Assembly: GCA_036677425.1 (NCBI GenBank)
Contig: JARFVT010000013.1
Coordinates: forward strand, 806,001-870,000
From: JARFVT01 sp036677425
GTDB taxonomy: Bacteria > Pseudomonadota > Alphaproteobacteria > UBA8366 > Aestuariispiraceae
Length of the DNA stretch: 64,000 bases
Direction: 5' to 3'
Part shown: one piece after another, positions 27,866-37,790 of the stretch
How positions within the stretch are numbered: position 1 is the first letter of the stretch
Layout: every line of letters begins with the position of its first letter
Program-made: the position numbers and the translations under genes
The notes under the pieces: generated by a model
Databases searched by the model: none
The model's input: only the letters and a program-made list of their open reading frames with translations
What the model was told of the DNA's origin: nothing

Positions 27866-29110
27866 ATGCATAATAAAAATAATATATTATATAGTGAATA
27901 TATAAAGCAAACAGCAATATTCTCGTGGTTTCTATTTGTAACATTTATTTTTTGCATCAATATTTCTGTGGCAGAAATATCAATAAATGTTAGTAAAATT
28001 CGCATTGGTATACATGGCAATCATACAAGGCTTGTTATTGAAACATCAAAACCAATAGCATATAGCGCATTTATTTTATCCAATCCTGATCGGTTGGTAA
28101 TTGATTTACCAGCCGTTAATTGGCGAGCAGGGCGAATTAAGGATGGAGGTTTGATTACGGGCTTGCGATTCGGTTTATTTAAAGCTGGCATTAGCCGCAT
28201 AGTTATTGATGCAAAACAGTCTATTAAAATTATTAAGCATTTTCGCCTTGCACCAAGCGGTAGTAACGCGCATCGATTAGTATTCGATATTTCTGCTGAT
28301 TTTTCCAATTTAAATTATAAAAAAATAATATCATATGATTGGCAAAAATATATTTCACAAAAGAAACTACCAACTATAATTAAAAAAATATCAATCAAAA
28401 ATTCAACAAAATCACAAAAAATAACTATCGTCATTGATCCTGGGCATGGCGGTCCAGACCCTGGTGCAATTGGTATTGGCGGTTCTTATGAAAAGAAAAT
28501 AACCCTTGCTGTGGCCAAGGTAGTTAAGAAAAAACTTGAAAAAACAGGCCGTTACAATGTTATCTTAACTAGAAATCAGGATATATATATTCCGCTTCGT
28601 AAGCGTTATGGCAAGGCAGAAAAACATCAAGCACAGCTGTTTATATCATTGCATGCTGATAAAATAGGCCGCAGTAACGTGCGCGGTGCGTCGGTTTATA
28701 CTTTGTCAGAAAAAGCATCTGATAAGGAGGCCGCAGCATTAGCAAGAAAAGAAAATAAGGCAGATATAATCGTTGGTGAAGATTTATCGATTTATGATGA
28801 AAATGTAGCCCATATTTTATTAGATATTCAACAACGTAGCACCATGCAAGAATCGGCTTATTTTGCCGAAATGATGGTTAGTGAATTGGGAAGTAAGATA
28901 ACATTATTAAGAAATACCCATAGATTTGCAGGCTTTGCAGTCCTAAAATCACCGACCATACCGTCTGTATTGGTGGAACTTGGTTATTTATCAAATCGTA
29001 AAGATGAAAAATTATTATCAAATAGTAAGCATCATTTAAAAATTGCCGCAGCAATATTAAAGGCCTGTGATCGATTTTTTAAACGTAAAAAACATTTAAA
29101 CGGTATGTAG
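27866..29110 (+). CDS. amiC: N-acetylmuramoyl-L-alanine amidase (AmiC type)
   Basis: Peptidoglycan amidase of 414 residues that cleaves the amide between MurNAc and the stem peptide during cell separation. A hydrophobic N-terminal segment (about 16-35) acts as signal/anchor. An AMIN domain follows (IRIGIHGNHTRLVIETSKPI), and then the zinc Amidase_3 domain: VIDPGHGGPDPGAIG, ISLHADK, and the late PSVLVELGYLSN with the catalytic Glu. It is 199 bp ahead of the PBP1A gene on the same strand. Confidence 0.94.
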   Translation: MHNKNNILYSEYIKQTAIFSWFLFVTFIFCINISVAEISINVSKIRIGIHGNHTRLVIETSKPIAYSAFILSNPDRLVIDLPAVNWRAGRIKDGGLITGLRFGLFKAGISRIVIDAKQSIKIIKHFRLAPSGSNAHRLVFDISADFSNLNYKKIISYDWQKYISQKKLPTIIKKISIKNSTKSQKITIVIDPGHGGPDPGAIGIGGSYEKKITLAVAKVVKKKLEKTGRYNVILTRNQDIYIPLRKRYGKAEKHQAQLFISLHADKIGRSNVRGASVYTLSEKASDKEAAALARKENKADIIVGEDLSIYDENVAHILLDIQQRSTMQESAYFAEMMVSELGSKITLLRNTHRFAGFAVLKSPTIPSVLVELGYLSNRKDEKLLSNSKHHLKIAAAILKACDRFFKRKKHLNGM

Positions 29111-29308
29111 AAATACATAATATAATGATTATTGTTATATGTATATCATTATAACTATTTGGTGGTTTAACAATTTAAAAACTTTTAAATAGTTAAGATA
29201 ACCTTTAAATAGCCATAATAGCGTATATATGTTATATATTTACCATAAGAATTAGTATTATAAAAAATTAACTTTAGTTATTTTACCTATTTGGAAAGCT
29301 AGCCATTG

Positions 29309-31789
29309 ATGCGTTTAGTTAAGTTATTTTTATTTACATTATCGATGCTATTATTCATCGGCATCATTGGTGCGGGTGGGGGCATTTATATTTTATGGAA
29401 TTATGGTAAAAATTTACCAGATTATAAACAATTAAGCAGCTACCAATTACCAACTACGACACGTATTCATGCGGGTGATGGCAGGTTAATAACCGAATAT
29501 GCCAGCCAAAAACGTATTTTTGTCCCCATATCATCGATCCCTAGGGAAATAATCAATGCTGTCATTGCCACTGAGGACAAGAATTTTTATAAGCATCATG
29601 GCATTGATCCCATCGCTTTAACGCGGGCTGTGATTGATAATATAGGCAAATATATACAAAAAAAACGCTTTGTTGGTGCATCTACCATAACACAACAAGT
29701 GGCAAAAAACTTTTTACTGACAAATGAAGCATCATTAGAGCGTAAAATAAAAGAGGCTATTCTAGCCTTTCGCATCGAACGCGCCTTGAGTAAAGATAGG
29801 ATTTTAGAACTTTATTTAAATGAAAGCTATCTTGGTTACAGGTCATATGGTGTTGCTGCGGCGGCATTAAATTATTTTAATAAATCTTTAGATGAATTAA
29901 CCACGGCACAAGTTGCTTATTTAGCAGCATTATTAAAAGCACCCAGTAATTATCACCCCGTGCGAAAATATGATGCTGCAATCAGGCGACGGAATTGGGT
30001 GATTGGCCGTATGGAAAAAGAGGGATATATTGATGCTGATACGGCGAAAATAGCCATCGCAGAAAAATTAGAAATAATTCCACGAGAAGATACAAGTTAC
30101 GTTAATGCAGATTATTTTATCGAAGAAGTTCGTCGTAAACTTGTCAAAAAATTTAGCATGAATCAAGTTAATGAGGGTGGATTATCGGTTCGAACCTCGC
30201 TTGATCCACAATTGCAGATCTATGCCCAACGCGCATTACGTAATGGGTTGGAGGCATATGACCGCCGTCATGGATATCGTGGTGCGGTTGCAAATTTTGC
30301 AATTTTAGATGATTGGCAAAATGAACTTAGCCAATTTAAAATGCTAAAAGGCGTGCAAGATTGGCAATTGGCAATTATTTTAGCATTAGATAAAAATACA
30401 GCACATATTGGTTTTAAAGATGGCAATGTGGGAGAAATACCCATGCCAGAGTTATTGTGGGCAAGAAAGGCATTAAAAAATCAACAACTTGGTAATGAAA
30501 TAAAACAAATGTCTGATATTTTTAAGGTTGGCGATGTTATATTGACCCAGTCAGTTACCATGCGCCCACCTAAAAAAGATGGCGATAAACCAACCCCATA
30601 TCCACCGCATAGCTTTGGCTTAAGACAATTACCAGTAGTTAATGGGGCAATTGTTGTGCTTGACCCACATAGCGGCCGTGTTTTGGCAATGTCTGGCGGT
30701 TATAGCTTTGATATGAGCCAGTTTAACCGCGCAATACAGGCACAAAGACAGCCAGGCTCAGCCTTCAAACCATTTGTTTATTTAACCGCACTTGATAAAG
30801 GCTATACGCCAGCAACGATGATTTTGGATGCGCCATTCGTTTTAAATCAAGGCCATGGTTTAAAAAAATGGAAGCCTGCAAATTATTCAAAAAAATTCTA
30901 TGGCCCAAGCCCGATGCGTATCGGCATTGAAAAATCACGCAATTTAATGACAGTGCGCTTAGCCCAAGCAATCGGTATGGATGCAATTGTTAAAACCGCC
31001 GCAGATTTTAATATTATAAAAAATATGCCAGCTCAATTATCTATGGCTTTAGGTGCTGGAGAGGTTAATCTGCTCGATTTAACCGCTGGTTATGCCATGT
31101 TGGTAAATGGTGGTAAAAAAATCACGCCAAGCATGATTGATCGTGTACAGAATCATAAGGGGATAACTATATATCGAAGCGATAAGCGCAAATGTGATGA
31201 TTGTCAGGTGCGCCATTGGGAGGGGCAAAAAATTCCTAAATTGCCTGATAATCGCCAACAATTAACCGATAGCGCCAGCGCATATCAAGTTGTTAGCATG
31301 ATGGAAGGTGTGGTGCAAAGGGGGACAGGGCGGCGAATAAAGTCAATTGGCAAGCCTTTGGCTGGTAAAACGGGAACATCAAATGATAGCAAAGATACAT
31401 GGTTCATTGGCTTTACCCCAGATTTGGTAGCGGGGGTTTTTGTTGGTATGGATCAACCAGTATCGCTTGGCACACAGCCTTGGGGCGGGCAGGAAACTGG
31501 GTCATCGGTGGCTGTTCCCATATTTAAGCAATTTATGGAACTGGCATTAGCAAATAAAACTGCAATTCCATTTCGAACACCACCAAATGTGCAGATGGTT
31601 AGAATCGATGCCGATAGCGGTACATTAGCAACAGCAGCATCAAAAAATATTTTTATTGAGGCATTCAAGCCAGGTACAGCACCAAGCATAGACGGCGATA
31701 TATTGGTGATAGATGGCAGTGATCGCGACAATAATAATGACAGCGATATAAGGCAAATAACGGTTGAGGCCACCAGCGGGCTTTATTAA
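29309..31789 (+). CDS. mrcA: Penicillin-binding protein 1A
   Basis: Bifunctional peptidoglycan synthase of 826 residues. One N-terminal membrane helix; a GT51 glycosyltransferase domain with ATEDKNFYKHHGIDP and GASTITQQVAKNFLL; then the transpeptidase with PGSAFKPF (active-site Ser), KSRNLMTVRLAQ (SxN position) and KTGTSND (KTG box). The ATG at 29309 is preferred to the TTG one codon earlier. Placement next to an amidase is common. Confidence 0.96.
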   Translation: MRLVKLFLFTLSMLLFIGIIGAGGGIYILWNYGKNLPDYKQLSSYQLPTTTRIHAGDGRLITEYASQKRIFVPISSIPREIINAVIATEDKNFYKHHGIDPIALTRAVIDNIGKYIQKKRFVGASTITQQVAKNFLLTNEASLERKIKEAILAFRIERALSKDRILELYLNESYLGYRSYGVAAAALNYFNKSLDELTTAQVAYLAALLKAPSNYHPVRKYDAAIRRRNWVIGRMEKEGYIDADTAKIAIAEKLEIIPREDTSYVNADYFIEEVRRKLVKKFSMNQVNEGGLSVRTSLDPQLQIYAQRALRNGLEAYDRRHGYRGAVANFAILDDWQNELSQFKMLKGVQDWQLAIILALDKNTAHIGFKDGNVGEIPMPELLWARKALKNQQLGNEIKQMSDIFKVGDVILTQSVTMRPPKKDGDKPTPYPPHSFGLRQLPVVNGAIVVLDPHSGRVLAMSGGYSFDMSQFNRAIQAQRQPGSAFKPFVYLTALDKGYTPATMILDAPFVLNQGHGLKKWKPANYSKKFYGPSPMRIGIEKSRNLMTVRLAQAIGMDAIVKTAADFNIIKNMPAQLSMALGAGEVNLLDLTAGYAMLVNGGKKITPSMIDRVQNHKGITIYRSDKRKCDDCQVRHWEGQKIPKLPDNRQQLTDSASAYQVVSMMEGVVQRGTGRRIKSIGKPLAGKTGTSNDSKDTWFIGFTPDLVAGVFVGMDQPVSLGTQPWGGQETGSSVAVPIFKQFMELALANKTAIPFRTPPNVQMVRIDADSGTLATAASKNIFIEAFKPGTAPSIDGDILVIDGSDRDNNNDSDIRQITVEATSGLY

Positions 31790-31846
31790 TTACAAATATT
31801 AATATATGGCTATATGGCTTAATCATAATTTAGGAATTTTGCCCCA

Positions 31847-32980
31847 ATGCGTGCTGAAACCATGTTAATGGTAGATAATATTCGCCAAATATTAAAATTA
31901 TTAAAAAAACATATTAATTTGGATATAGCCATAAAACGCTTGGCTGAATTAAATGACCTTGTCGAAGACCCAAGTCTTTGGAATGATGCCGATATGGCAC
32001 AGAAAATCATGCGCGAACGCGCCGTACTGGAGGATAAGATAAATGGTTTTAATAAACTTGAACAAGGGCTTGATGATAATATTGAATTAATAGAATTAGC
32101 TGAATTAGAAAATGATAATGCAATAATTATCGAGGCAGAAACAGCCATTTCTGCCATGCAGGTAAAAGCTGCTAAACGACAAATTGAAAGCCTTCTTTCT
32201 GGTGAAGCCGATGCAAATAATTGTTTTTTAGGTGTACAGGCAGGGGCAGGGGGGACGGAAAGTCAAGATTGGGCGGCAATGTTATTACGAATGTACAGTC
32301 GTTGGGCCAATGCACATGGTTATAAAATAGAATTGATAGAAGAATCGGTTGGCGAGGAAGCGGGCATTAAATCGGCGACCATAAGTATTAACGGTCATAA
32401 TGCCTATGGTTGGTTGAAATCAGAAAATGGCGTGCATCGTTTGGTAAGAATATCGCCATTTGATAGCAATTCCAGGCGACATACCAGTTTTTCATCGGTT
32501 ACGGTTTATCCAGAAATTGATGATGATATTGAAATAGAAGTTGAAGATAAAGATTTGCGTATTGATACATATCGTGCTTCAGGTGCAGGTGGGCAGCATA
32601 TCAATAAAACCGATAGTGCGGTTCGTATAACCCATATTCCAACGGGAATTGTCGTGCAATGTCAAAATGATAGATCGCAACATAAAAACCGCGCCCAAGC
32701 CCATAAAATGTTAAAAGCCAGACTATATGAGCGCGAATTACAAATCCGCGAAGCCCAATCACAAGATGAATATGAGGCGAAAACTGATATTGGTTGGGGA
32801 CATCAAATCAGATCATATGTTTTACAGCCATATCAAATGGTCAAGGATTTAAGAACTGGTGTGGAAAAAGGCAACTCACAAGCAGTATTAGATGGTGATT
32901 TGGACGATTTTTTAGAGGCAACCCTTGCCCATAAGCTTGAAGAAAATAAAAATAAAGATAATGATGAGCGTAATTTATAA
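31847..32980 (+). CDS. prfB: Peptide chain release factor 2
   Basis: RF2, 377 residues, ends translation at UGA and UAA. It has the stop-codon-reading SPF tripeptide (RLVRISPFDSNSRR) and the catalytic GGQ (SGAGGQHINKTDSAVR). The frame is continuous through the region DPSLWNDADMAQKIMRER, so there is no programmed +1 frameshift as in E. coli prfB. An upstream in-frame ATG (MRAETMLM) was kept, although MLMVDNIRQ is also possible. It is convergent with the biotin transporter genes. Confidence 0.97.
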   Translation: MRAETMLMVDNIRQILKLLKKHINLDIAIKRLAELNDLVEDPSLWNDADMAQKIMRERAVLEDKINGFNKLEQGLDDNIELIELAELENDNAIIIEAETAISAMQVKAAKRQIESLLSGEADANNCFLGVQAGAGGTESQDWAAMLLRMYSRWANAHGYKIELIEESVGEEAGIKSATISINGHNAYGWLKSENGVHRLVRISPFDSNSRRHTSFSSVTVYPEIDDDIEIEVEDKDLRIDTYRASGAGGQHINKTDSAVRITHIPTGIVVQCQNDRSQHKNRAQAHKMLKARLYERELQIREAQSQDEYEAKTDIGWGHQIRSYVLQPYQMVKDLRTGVEKGNSQAVLDGDLDDFLEATLAHKLEENKNKDNDERNL

Positions 32981-32997
32981 TATAATTTATCTATTAT

Positions 32998-33624
32998 TCA
33001 CTCATCATATGGGTGTTTAGTTATTTTCACATTGCCGCATGATCTGGCGGTTATGGCATCAGAAATTTCATCAGCAGATTTCAAACATCTTACAATAACT
33101 GGTATGGCAAGCGCTTTCCAATCACGGCTTATGCCGCGTGCTTTTTGTGCATTTTTTACCTCGCTAACAATGTCTCTGACCCGTGGAATGAAACGAATGG
33201 ACAAGGATATTGCCAAGCTTATATTATAAGCATGGGTTGGGTTGGGTAAGAAACTAAGGGCATTTTCTATTGCCGTCATCATTTCGCTGGTTCTGGTGGA
33301 AAGCGTTACAATTGACGCTAAAACCATCATAGTTAAAAATCGCAATATTACAAAGCTTGCCATATATATATCGGTTAAAAATAATTGCGCTATGAAAATT
33401 ATAATCAACATAAAAAATATTGGTTTGACGCTATTATATAATATTATAAATGGAACTTTTGCCATTATCGATAATATAATGGTTAATATGGCAATGGATA
33501 TTAATGCCACCCAGTTATCTAATATGAATAAAATTGTGCATGTTAGGCTTAAAAATAAAATTTTAATGCCAGCTGGCAATCTGTGAATATGGCTATTTGA
33601 ATTTACATATAAGATGCTTAGCAT
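32998..33624 (-). CDS. bioN: BioN, ECF transporter T component
   Basis: Energy-coupling transmembrane protein of 208 residues, EcfT/CbiQ family. It has four to five membrane helices and the coupling-helix motif KNAQKARGIS (Ala-Arg-Gly), which contacts the ATPase; the second motif is ITARSCG. It follows bioM by 9 bp. With BioM and BioY it forms a biotin ECF importer. Confidence 0.9.
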   Translation of the reverse strand: MLSILYVNSNSHIHRLPAGIKILFLSLTCTILFILDNWVALISIAILTIILSIMAKVPFIILYNSVKPIFFMLIIIFIAQLFLTDIYMASFVILRFLTMMVLASIVTLSTRTSEMMTAIENALSFLPNPTHAYNISLAISLSIRFIPRVRDIVSEVKNAQKARGISRDWKALAIPVIVRCLKSADEISDAITARSCGNVKITKHPYDE

Positions 33625-33633
33625 TTCATATTC

Positions 33634-34320
33634 TCAATATCTTATATTCTTAATATTTGATAATTTTTTATATTTATCAATGGCGGTTGTTGCATCGCCT
33701 GAAAATATTATTGCGCCATTATCTATTAAAATAACCTTGTCCATATCTTTTATTAAATCAAGATCATGACTGACGATGATTAAATTTTGTTCTAAACGGT
33801 TTAAAATATTAACTAAAATTACTTTATTGGCTAAATCTAACAAGGTCGTTGGTTCATCCAACACTATATATGTTGGTTGCATTATAAGCACGCCAATCAA
33901 GGCGATTAATTGTTTTTCGCCGCCACTTAATTGATATGTATAGCGTGATTTCAAATGATTTAAATTAAATTTTCCAAGATAATATTCAATATATTTTGTG
34001 ATTTCCTCCTTACTCAAGCCTGATTTTTTAAGGCCGAAGGCTAAATCTTCTTCAACGATAGGAAAGACAATTTGATTGTCAGGATTTTGAAAAACAAACC
34101 CCACATGCCCGCTTGGTTCTAATATATTATTTTCTTTATCGGTTAATTTTACCTTGCCGCTATATGGTTTTTCAAGACCGTTGAATATTTTTGCCAATGT
34201 GCTTTTACCAGACCCATTGCGGCCAATAATGCCAACGCGCCGTTCGGTTATTTCCATAGAAATATTTTTAAGAATTAATTTATTATCTTTTTTAACGCAA
34301 ATATCATCTAAAGATATCAT
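33634..34320 (-). CDS. bioM: BioM, ECF transporter ATPase
   Basis: ABC ATPase of 228 residues. Walker A GRNGSGKST, Q-loop FVFQNPDNQIVFP, signature LSGGEKQ, Walker B YIVLDEPTTLLD, and the switch His in IIVSHDLDL are all present. FQNPDNQ is typical of ECF/cobalt-type ATPases. The ATG at 34318-34320 is used; a TTG is one codon upstream. Placed between bioY and bioN. Confidence 0.93.
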   Translation of the reverse strand: MISLDDICVKKDNKLILKNISMEITERRVGIIGRNGSGKSTLAKIFNGLEKPYSGKVKLTDKENNILEPSGHVGFVFQNPDNQIVFPIVEEDLAFGLKKSGLSKEEITKYIEYYLGKFNLNHLKSRYTYQLSGGEKQLIALIGVLIMQPTYIVLDEPTTLLDLANKVILVNILNRLEQNLIIVSHDLDLIKDMDKVILIDNGAIIFSGDATTAIDKYKKLSNIKNIRY

Positions 34321-34340
34321 CAAATCATTCCATAATATTT

Positions 34341-34892
34341 TTAATCATTATCTTTGTTAATGATTGGATAGGATTTTGCGACGGTTATAATCACTGCTGA
34401 TGCGATTACTGCTTTTATTATATCACCAGGAATAAAGGCTATTGAACCGGTTATAGCGGCCATTAGTGGAATTTTTGCCACAAATGCTACCCACGGAATA
34501 CCAATGATATAAAGCAATATGATGCCGCCTATAGCGCAGGATAAAAAAGCAGAAATATAATTAATTTTTACCCAATAACGCTCTACCATAAAGCCAATTG
34601 CATATGCGGCAATTATCCAACCGAATAAAAATCCACCTGTTGGCCCGATAAATATGCCAATACCGCCGCGACCGCCTGATAATAATGGTAAACCAATGGC
34701 AACAAGTATTAAAAAAAGTATGATTGCAAGACTGCCACGCTTTGCCCCAAGAATACCACCAGCCAGCATTATACCCAATGATTGAGCCGTTATTGGTACT
34801 GAAATTATCGGCATTGTTATCGGCGGAAACACTCCTAATGCAGCAGTTATTGATGCAAATAATGCGATTAAAACAATATCTTTAATGCTCAT
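34341..34892 (-). CDS. bioY: BioY, biotin-specific S component
   Basis: Membrane biotin-binding subunit of 183 residues with about six helices. BioY family marks: LGVFPPITMPIISVPITAQSL (in part), LAGGILGAKRG and GPTGGFLFGWIIAAYA. It leads the bioY-bioM-bioN operon and presumably takes up biotin; no bio biosynthesis genes are seen here. No convincing BioR site was found in its leader. Confidence 0.94.
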   Translation of the reverse strand: MSIKDIVLIALFASITAALGVFPPITMPIISVPITAQSLGIMLAGGILGAKRGSLAIILFLILVAIGLPLLSGGRGGIGIFIGPTGGFLFGWIIAAYAIGFMVERYWVKINYISAFLSCAIGGIILLYIIGIPWVAFVAKIPLMAAITGSIAFIPGDIIKAVIASAVIITVAKSYPIINKDND

Positions 34893-34981
34893 TTACTTAA
34901 ATCCTTTAAATTTATAAATATCTTACTTTTAATAATGTTATTATTTAATATTTGCAATATATGCTTTAAAAATAATAATAA

Positions 34982-35016
34982 AAGGGCTGACCTTATTAAA
35001 TATAAGGCCAGCCCTT
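34982..35016 (-). terminator. GC-rich hairpin after flgH, before bioY
   Basis: A 15-bp stem (AAGGGCTGACCTTAT with ATAAGGCCAGCCCTT, one mismatch or G-T pair) with a 5-base loop. On the minus strand it is followed by T-rich sequence. It most likely ends the flgF-flgG-flgA-flgH transcript. Confidence 0.8.
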
Positions 35017-35019
35017 GAA

Positions 35020-35066
35020 GATTATACCAAAATTTGAGAGAGTTGAGAGAGATATTTGGTATAATC
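35020..35066 (-). other. Second perfect inverted repeat between flgH and bioY
   Basis: A 12-bp perfect stem (GATTATACCAAA with TTTGGTATAATC) encloses a 23-base loop that on the minus strand is a CT-rich tract containing a near-duplicated CTCTC element. It sits 26 bp past the flgH stop and directly beside the terminator hairpin. Confidence 0.7.
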
Positions 35067-35092
35067 TTTATCTCTTTTATTATTAGTAAAAA

Positions 35093-35857
35093 TTAAAATG
35101 GCATTATTATATCAAGTATTTGCGATCCATAGCGCGGTTGTTGCATATCGGAAATATGCCCACGTCCACCATAGGCAAGCCTTGCTTCGGCAATTTTTTC
35201 ATATGATATAATATTTTCAGATGTGATATCTTGTGGGCGAATAATACCAGCAATTTGTAATTCTCTGACTTCAAAATTAATCTGTGTTTCTTGTAACCCG
35301 TGGATAACTAAATTGCCGTTGGGCAATATTTGCACAACTGTGGCGGCAATCCTAACCTTAACGCTTTCTGATCTGGAAATTTTACCAGCACCAACATTAC
35401 TTAAACTGCTATTTGTGCCAATTAATGTTTCTGGCTTAACTGCATCTGGTAATATGGTATTTAATGATTTTTCTAAACCAAATAGACTGCTGATACCAGC
35501 TTTGTCATTGCTTTCTCTGGTTCTTGTGGTTTGATTTGATAAAGATGCTTTTTCAGAAATATTAATATCTACGGTTACGATATCGCCAATTTCACTGGCG
35601 CGCAGATCTTTTAAAAATGCCCTGCTACCTGGTCGCCATAATGAATTTGCCATGCCTTGTGGTTCTTTTGTTTTTGGCATTGGCATTGAAACGGGTTTAT
35701 AATCCATTGCATGTGTTGGGTTTTTTATAGCTTGAACTGTTGGTTTTTCCCCAACCTTTGATAAACGTGATAATGTATTACAGCCACTAATTGTCATGCT
35801 TATAATTACCATAATGGTTAAATGTTTGATAATATTTTTTTTACCTATCAATGACAT
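35093..35857 (-). CDS. flgH: FlgH, flagellar L-ring lipoprotein
   Basis: Outer-membrane L-ring protein of 254 residues. A lipoprotein signal ends in the lipobox ISGC (Cys about residue 26). Typical motifs: ANSLWRPGSRAFLKDLRASE, IGDIVTVDINISEKASL, and late GNLVIHGLQETQINFEVRE with GIIRPQDITSENIIS. An AAGGAGAG site precedes the ATG. Last gene of flgF-flgG-flgA-flgH; flgI (P-ring) is not in the window. Confidence 0.96.
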   Translation of the reverse strand: MSLIGKKNIIKHLTIMVIISMTISGCNTLSRLSKVGEKPTVQAIKNPTHAMDYKPVSMPMPKTKEPQGMANSLWRPGSRAFLKDLRASEIGDIVTVDINISEKASLSNQTTRTRESNDKAGISSLFGLEKSLNTILPDAVKPETLIGTNSSLSNVGAGKISRSESVKVRIAATVVQILPNGNLVIHGLQETQINFEVRELQIAGIIRPQDITSENIISYEKIAEARLAYGGRGHISDMQQPRYGSQILDIIMPF

Positions 35858-35908
35858 AGCTTCTCTCTCCTTAAACTATTTTATTTTTTAATATTATTCA
35901 TAAATATT

Positions 35909-36925
35909 CTAATACATTGCTAATTCGCTATAATTAACAACCATCGCTTTGCCAGCACCAGTAACCATTGCCTCAATTATTCGATTGCTTTTAAGGTTAC
36001 GAATTTGAATATTTTCTTGCATCGATCCATTATTAATGGCTTTACCTTGGGTTGTAATACGCATATTTTTTGTATTTAATGTTATGATTACCAAGCTGTT
36101 TCTTTTGACTAAAATTGGTGGCTCTATACTGTTTTGCAATATGGCTTTGCCGCTAATTAATGTGCGTTTTGCCGCTTTGCCAATAATTTGTGATGCTTCT
36201 AATATGGCTCTTTTATTGACTTTTCTTGCATGTATTTTTGCCCATTTTAAATCACTGCGTCGAATTACTTCGCCCGCCATTATGCGTCGATTTGGTAATG
36301 CAATTTCGACCATCTTATATAGTTTTCCCGTTATAATGATGTGTGATTCTATATTTCCGGTGGCAGGGGCAATTATTTCAGCGGAAAATCTATTGGTTAT
36401 TTTATCATATTTCAGACGTTTAATTTTGACGCTATAATCGCTATCAATTGCGATATGCATTTCTGGTATATCTGAATTAAATATTATATCCATTAATTCA
36501 TCATCGCCAATATATTCAAATAATGCATCATTTATATTTTCGATTATTAATTTTTCATCGATTAATATACTCTCGCGGCTAACTATACTTATATCAAGCT
36601 TGCTGGTTGGTTTCCAATCGACATTATAAAATTTTGCTATTTTCCACAGCCATTTTGCTGGTAATGTAATATTTTTGCCAAATTTTGGTGATTTAGCAAT
36701 GGGCTTATTGCTATGACGTTTAATATTGGTGAAGATATCGCCAAGTAAAATATTATCATTTTCAATAGTAACATTCGCCCTTATCATTGGTGGCGTATTG
36801 GGTATTTCTGCAAAGCTTGGCGTTATTATATTAATGACAATATATATTGCCAATAATATGGTTGCCATTAGCTTCACGCTATTAATGGTTAATATTTTAT
36901 AAATTTTATTTGGCATAATATTCAC
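35909..36925 (-). CDS. flgA: FlgA, P-ring assembly chaperone
   Basis: Periplasmic chaperone of 338 residues for the P-ring. An N-terminal signal/hydrophobic stretch (about 17-38, ending PSFAEI), a poorly conserved N-terminal domain, and the C-terminal SAF-type region: NRRIMAGEVIRRSDLKWAKI, SQIIGKAAKRTLISGKAI, then IRNLKSNRIIEAMVTGAGKA. The hydrophobic start is longer than a usual signal peptide. It lies between flgG and flgH. Confidence 0.92.
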   Translation of the reverse strand: MNIMPNKIYKILTINSVKLMATILLAIYIVINIITPSFAEIPNTPPMIRANVTIENDNILLGDIFTNIKRHSNKPIAKSPKFGKNITLPAKWLWKIAKFYNVDWKPTSKLDISIVSRESILIDEKLIIENINDALFEYIGDDELMDIIFNSDIPEMHIAIDSDYSVKIKRLKYDKITNRFSAEIIAPATGNIESHIIITGKLYKMVEIALPNRRIMAGEVIRRSDLKWAKIHARKVNKRAILEASQIIGKAAKRTLISGKAILQNSIEPPILVKRNSLVIITLNTKNMRITTQGKAINNGSMQENIQIRNLKSNRIIEAMVTGAGKAMVVNYSELAMY

Positions 36926-36935
36926 CTTTAATTTA

Positions 36936-37721
36936 TTAACGGATTTGCGTTACGGTTGACATCATTTGATCAGAGGTTTCTATGACCTTTGAATTCATTT
37001 CATAAGCGCGTTGGGCCGTTATTAAATTTGTTATTTCTTCGACAACATTAACATTTGATGTTTCTAAATAATTTTGTTTGGTTTTACCAAAACCAATTGA
37101 ACCTGGGGCTGCGGTTGTTGGGCCGCCTGATGCTTCGGTTTCTAAATGTAAATTATCACCAACAGCCTGTAATCCAACTTCATTTGCAAAACGTGCCAAT
37201 TGAATTTGGCCTAAATTACTTAAGTTCACTTGACCATCTAATTTTGCCATGACTTCGCCATTATCGTTAATTGTGACATCAATTGCGCCATTTGGTATAG
37301 TAATAGAGGGGGTGAGCGCATAGCCATCGATCGTTACCATCGATCCATTTTGATCCAATTGAAATGAACCTGCGCGCGTATATCCTATTTCACCATTTGG
37401 CATATTTATTTGAAAATAACCTTTACCGTTTATTGCTAGATCTAACGAATTTTTGGTAAGTGCTAAATTTCCAGGATCTGTTATGCGGTAAACAGCTGCA
37501 GGTTTAACTCCAAGGCCAATATTAACACCTGCTGGAACTATTGTCCCACTATCGGATGAGGATGAACCAACACGGCGTTGATTTTGATATAATAAATCTT
37601 GAAATTCGGCACGTCTGCGTTGGTATGCGGTTGTATTAAGATTAGCAATATTATTTGAAATGACCTCAACATTCAACTGTTGTGCCAACATACCCGTTGC
37701 ACCAATATTTAATGATCGCAT
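36936..37721 (-). CDS. flgG: FlgG, distal rod protein
   Basis: Distal rod protein of 261 residues, standard family length. N-terminus MRSLNIGATGMLAQQLNVEV and SNNIANLNTTAYQRRRAEFQ; C-terminus YLETSNVNVVEEITNLITAQ then RAYEMNSKVIETSDQM. An AGGAGAAA site precedes the ATG. Second gene of the flgF operon, 69 bp after flgF. Confidence 0.97.
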   Translation of the reverse strand: MRSLNIGATGMLAQQLNVEVISNNIANLNTTAYQRRRAEFQDLLYQNQRRVGSSSSDSGTIVPAGVNIGLGVKPAAVYRITDPGNLALTKNSLDLAINGKGYFQINMPNGEIGYTRAGSFQLDQNGSMVTIDGYALTPSITIPNGAIDVTINDNGEVMAKLDGQVNLSNLGQIQLARFANEVGLQAVGDNLHLETEASGGPTTAAPGSIGFGKTKQNYLETSNVNVVEEITNLITAQRAYEMNSKVIETSDQMMSTVTQIR

Positions 37722-37790
37722 TATATTTCTCCTAAAATTCTATAATTAGTTAACTAATTAAAATTTATATTTTTTAATTAATATTAAAAT

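Noticed and set aside
31847..32000. Programmed +1 frameshift in prfB
   Set aside because: The coding frame is continuous from the ATG through the region where the E. coli shift site lies; no in-frame TGA.
34893..34980. BioR operator before bioY
   Set aside because: Only a loose AT-rich match (TTATAAATAT) to the TTAT-N2-ATAA type box; not distinguishable from background here.
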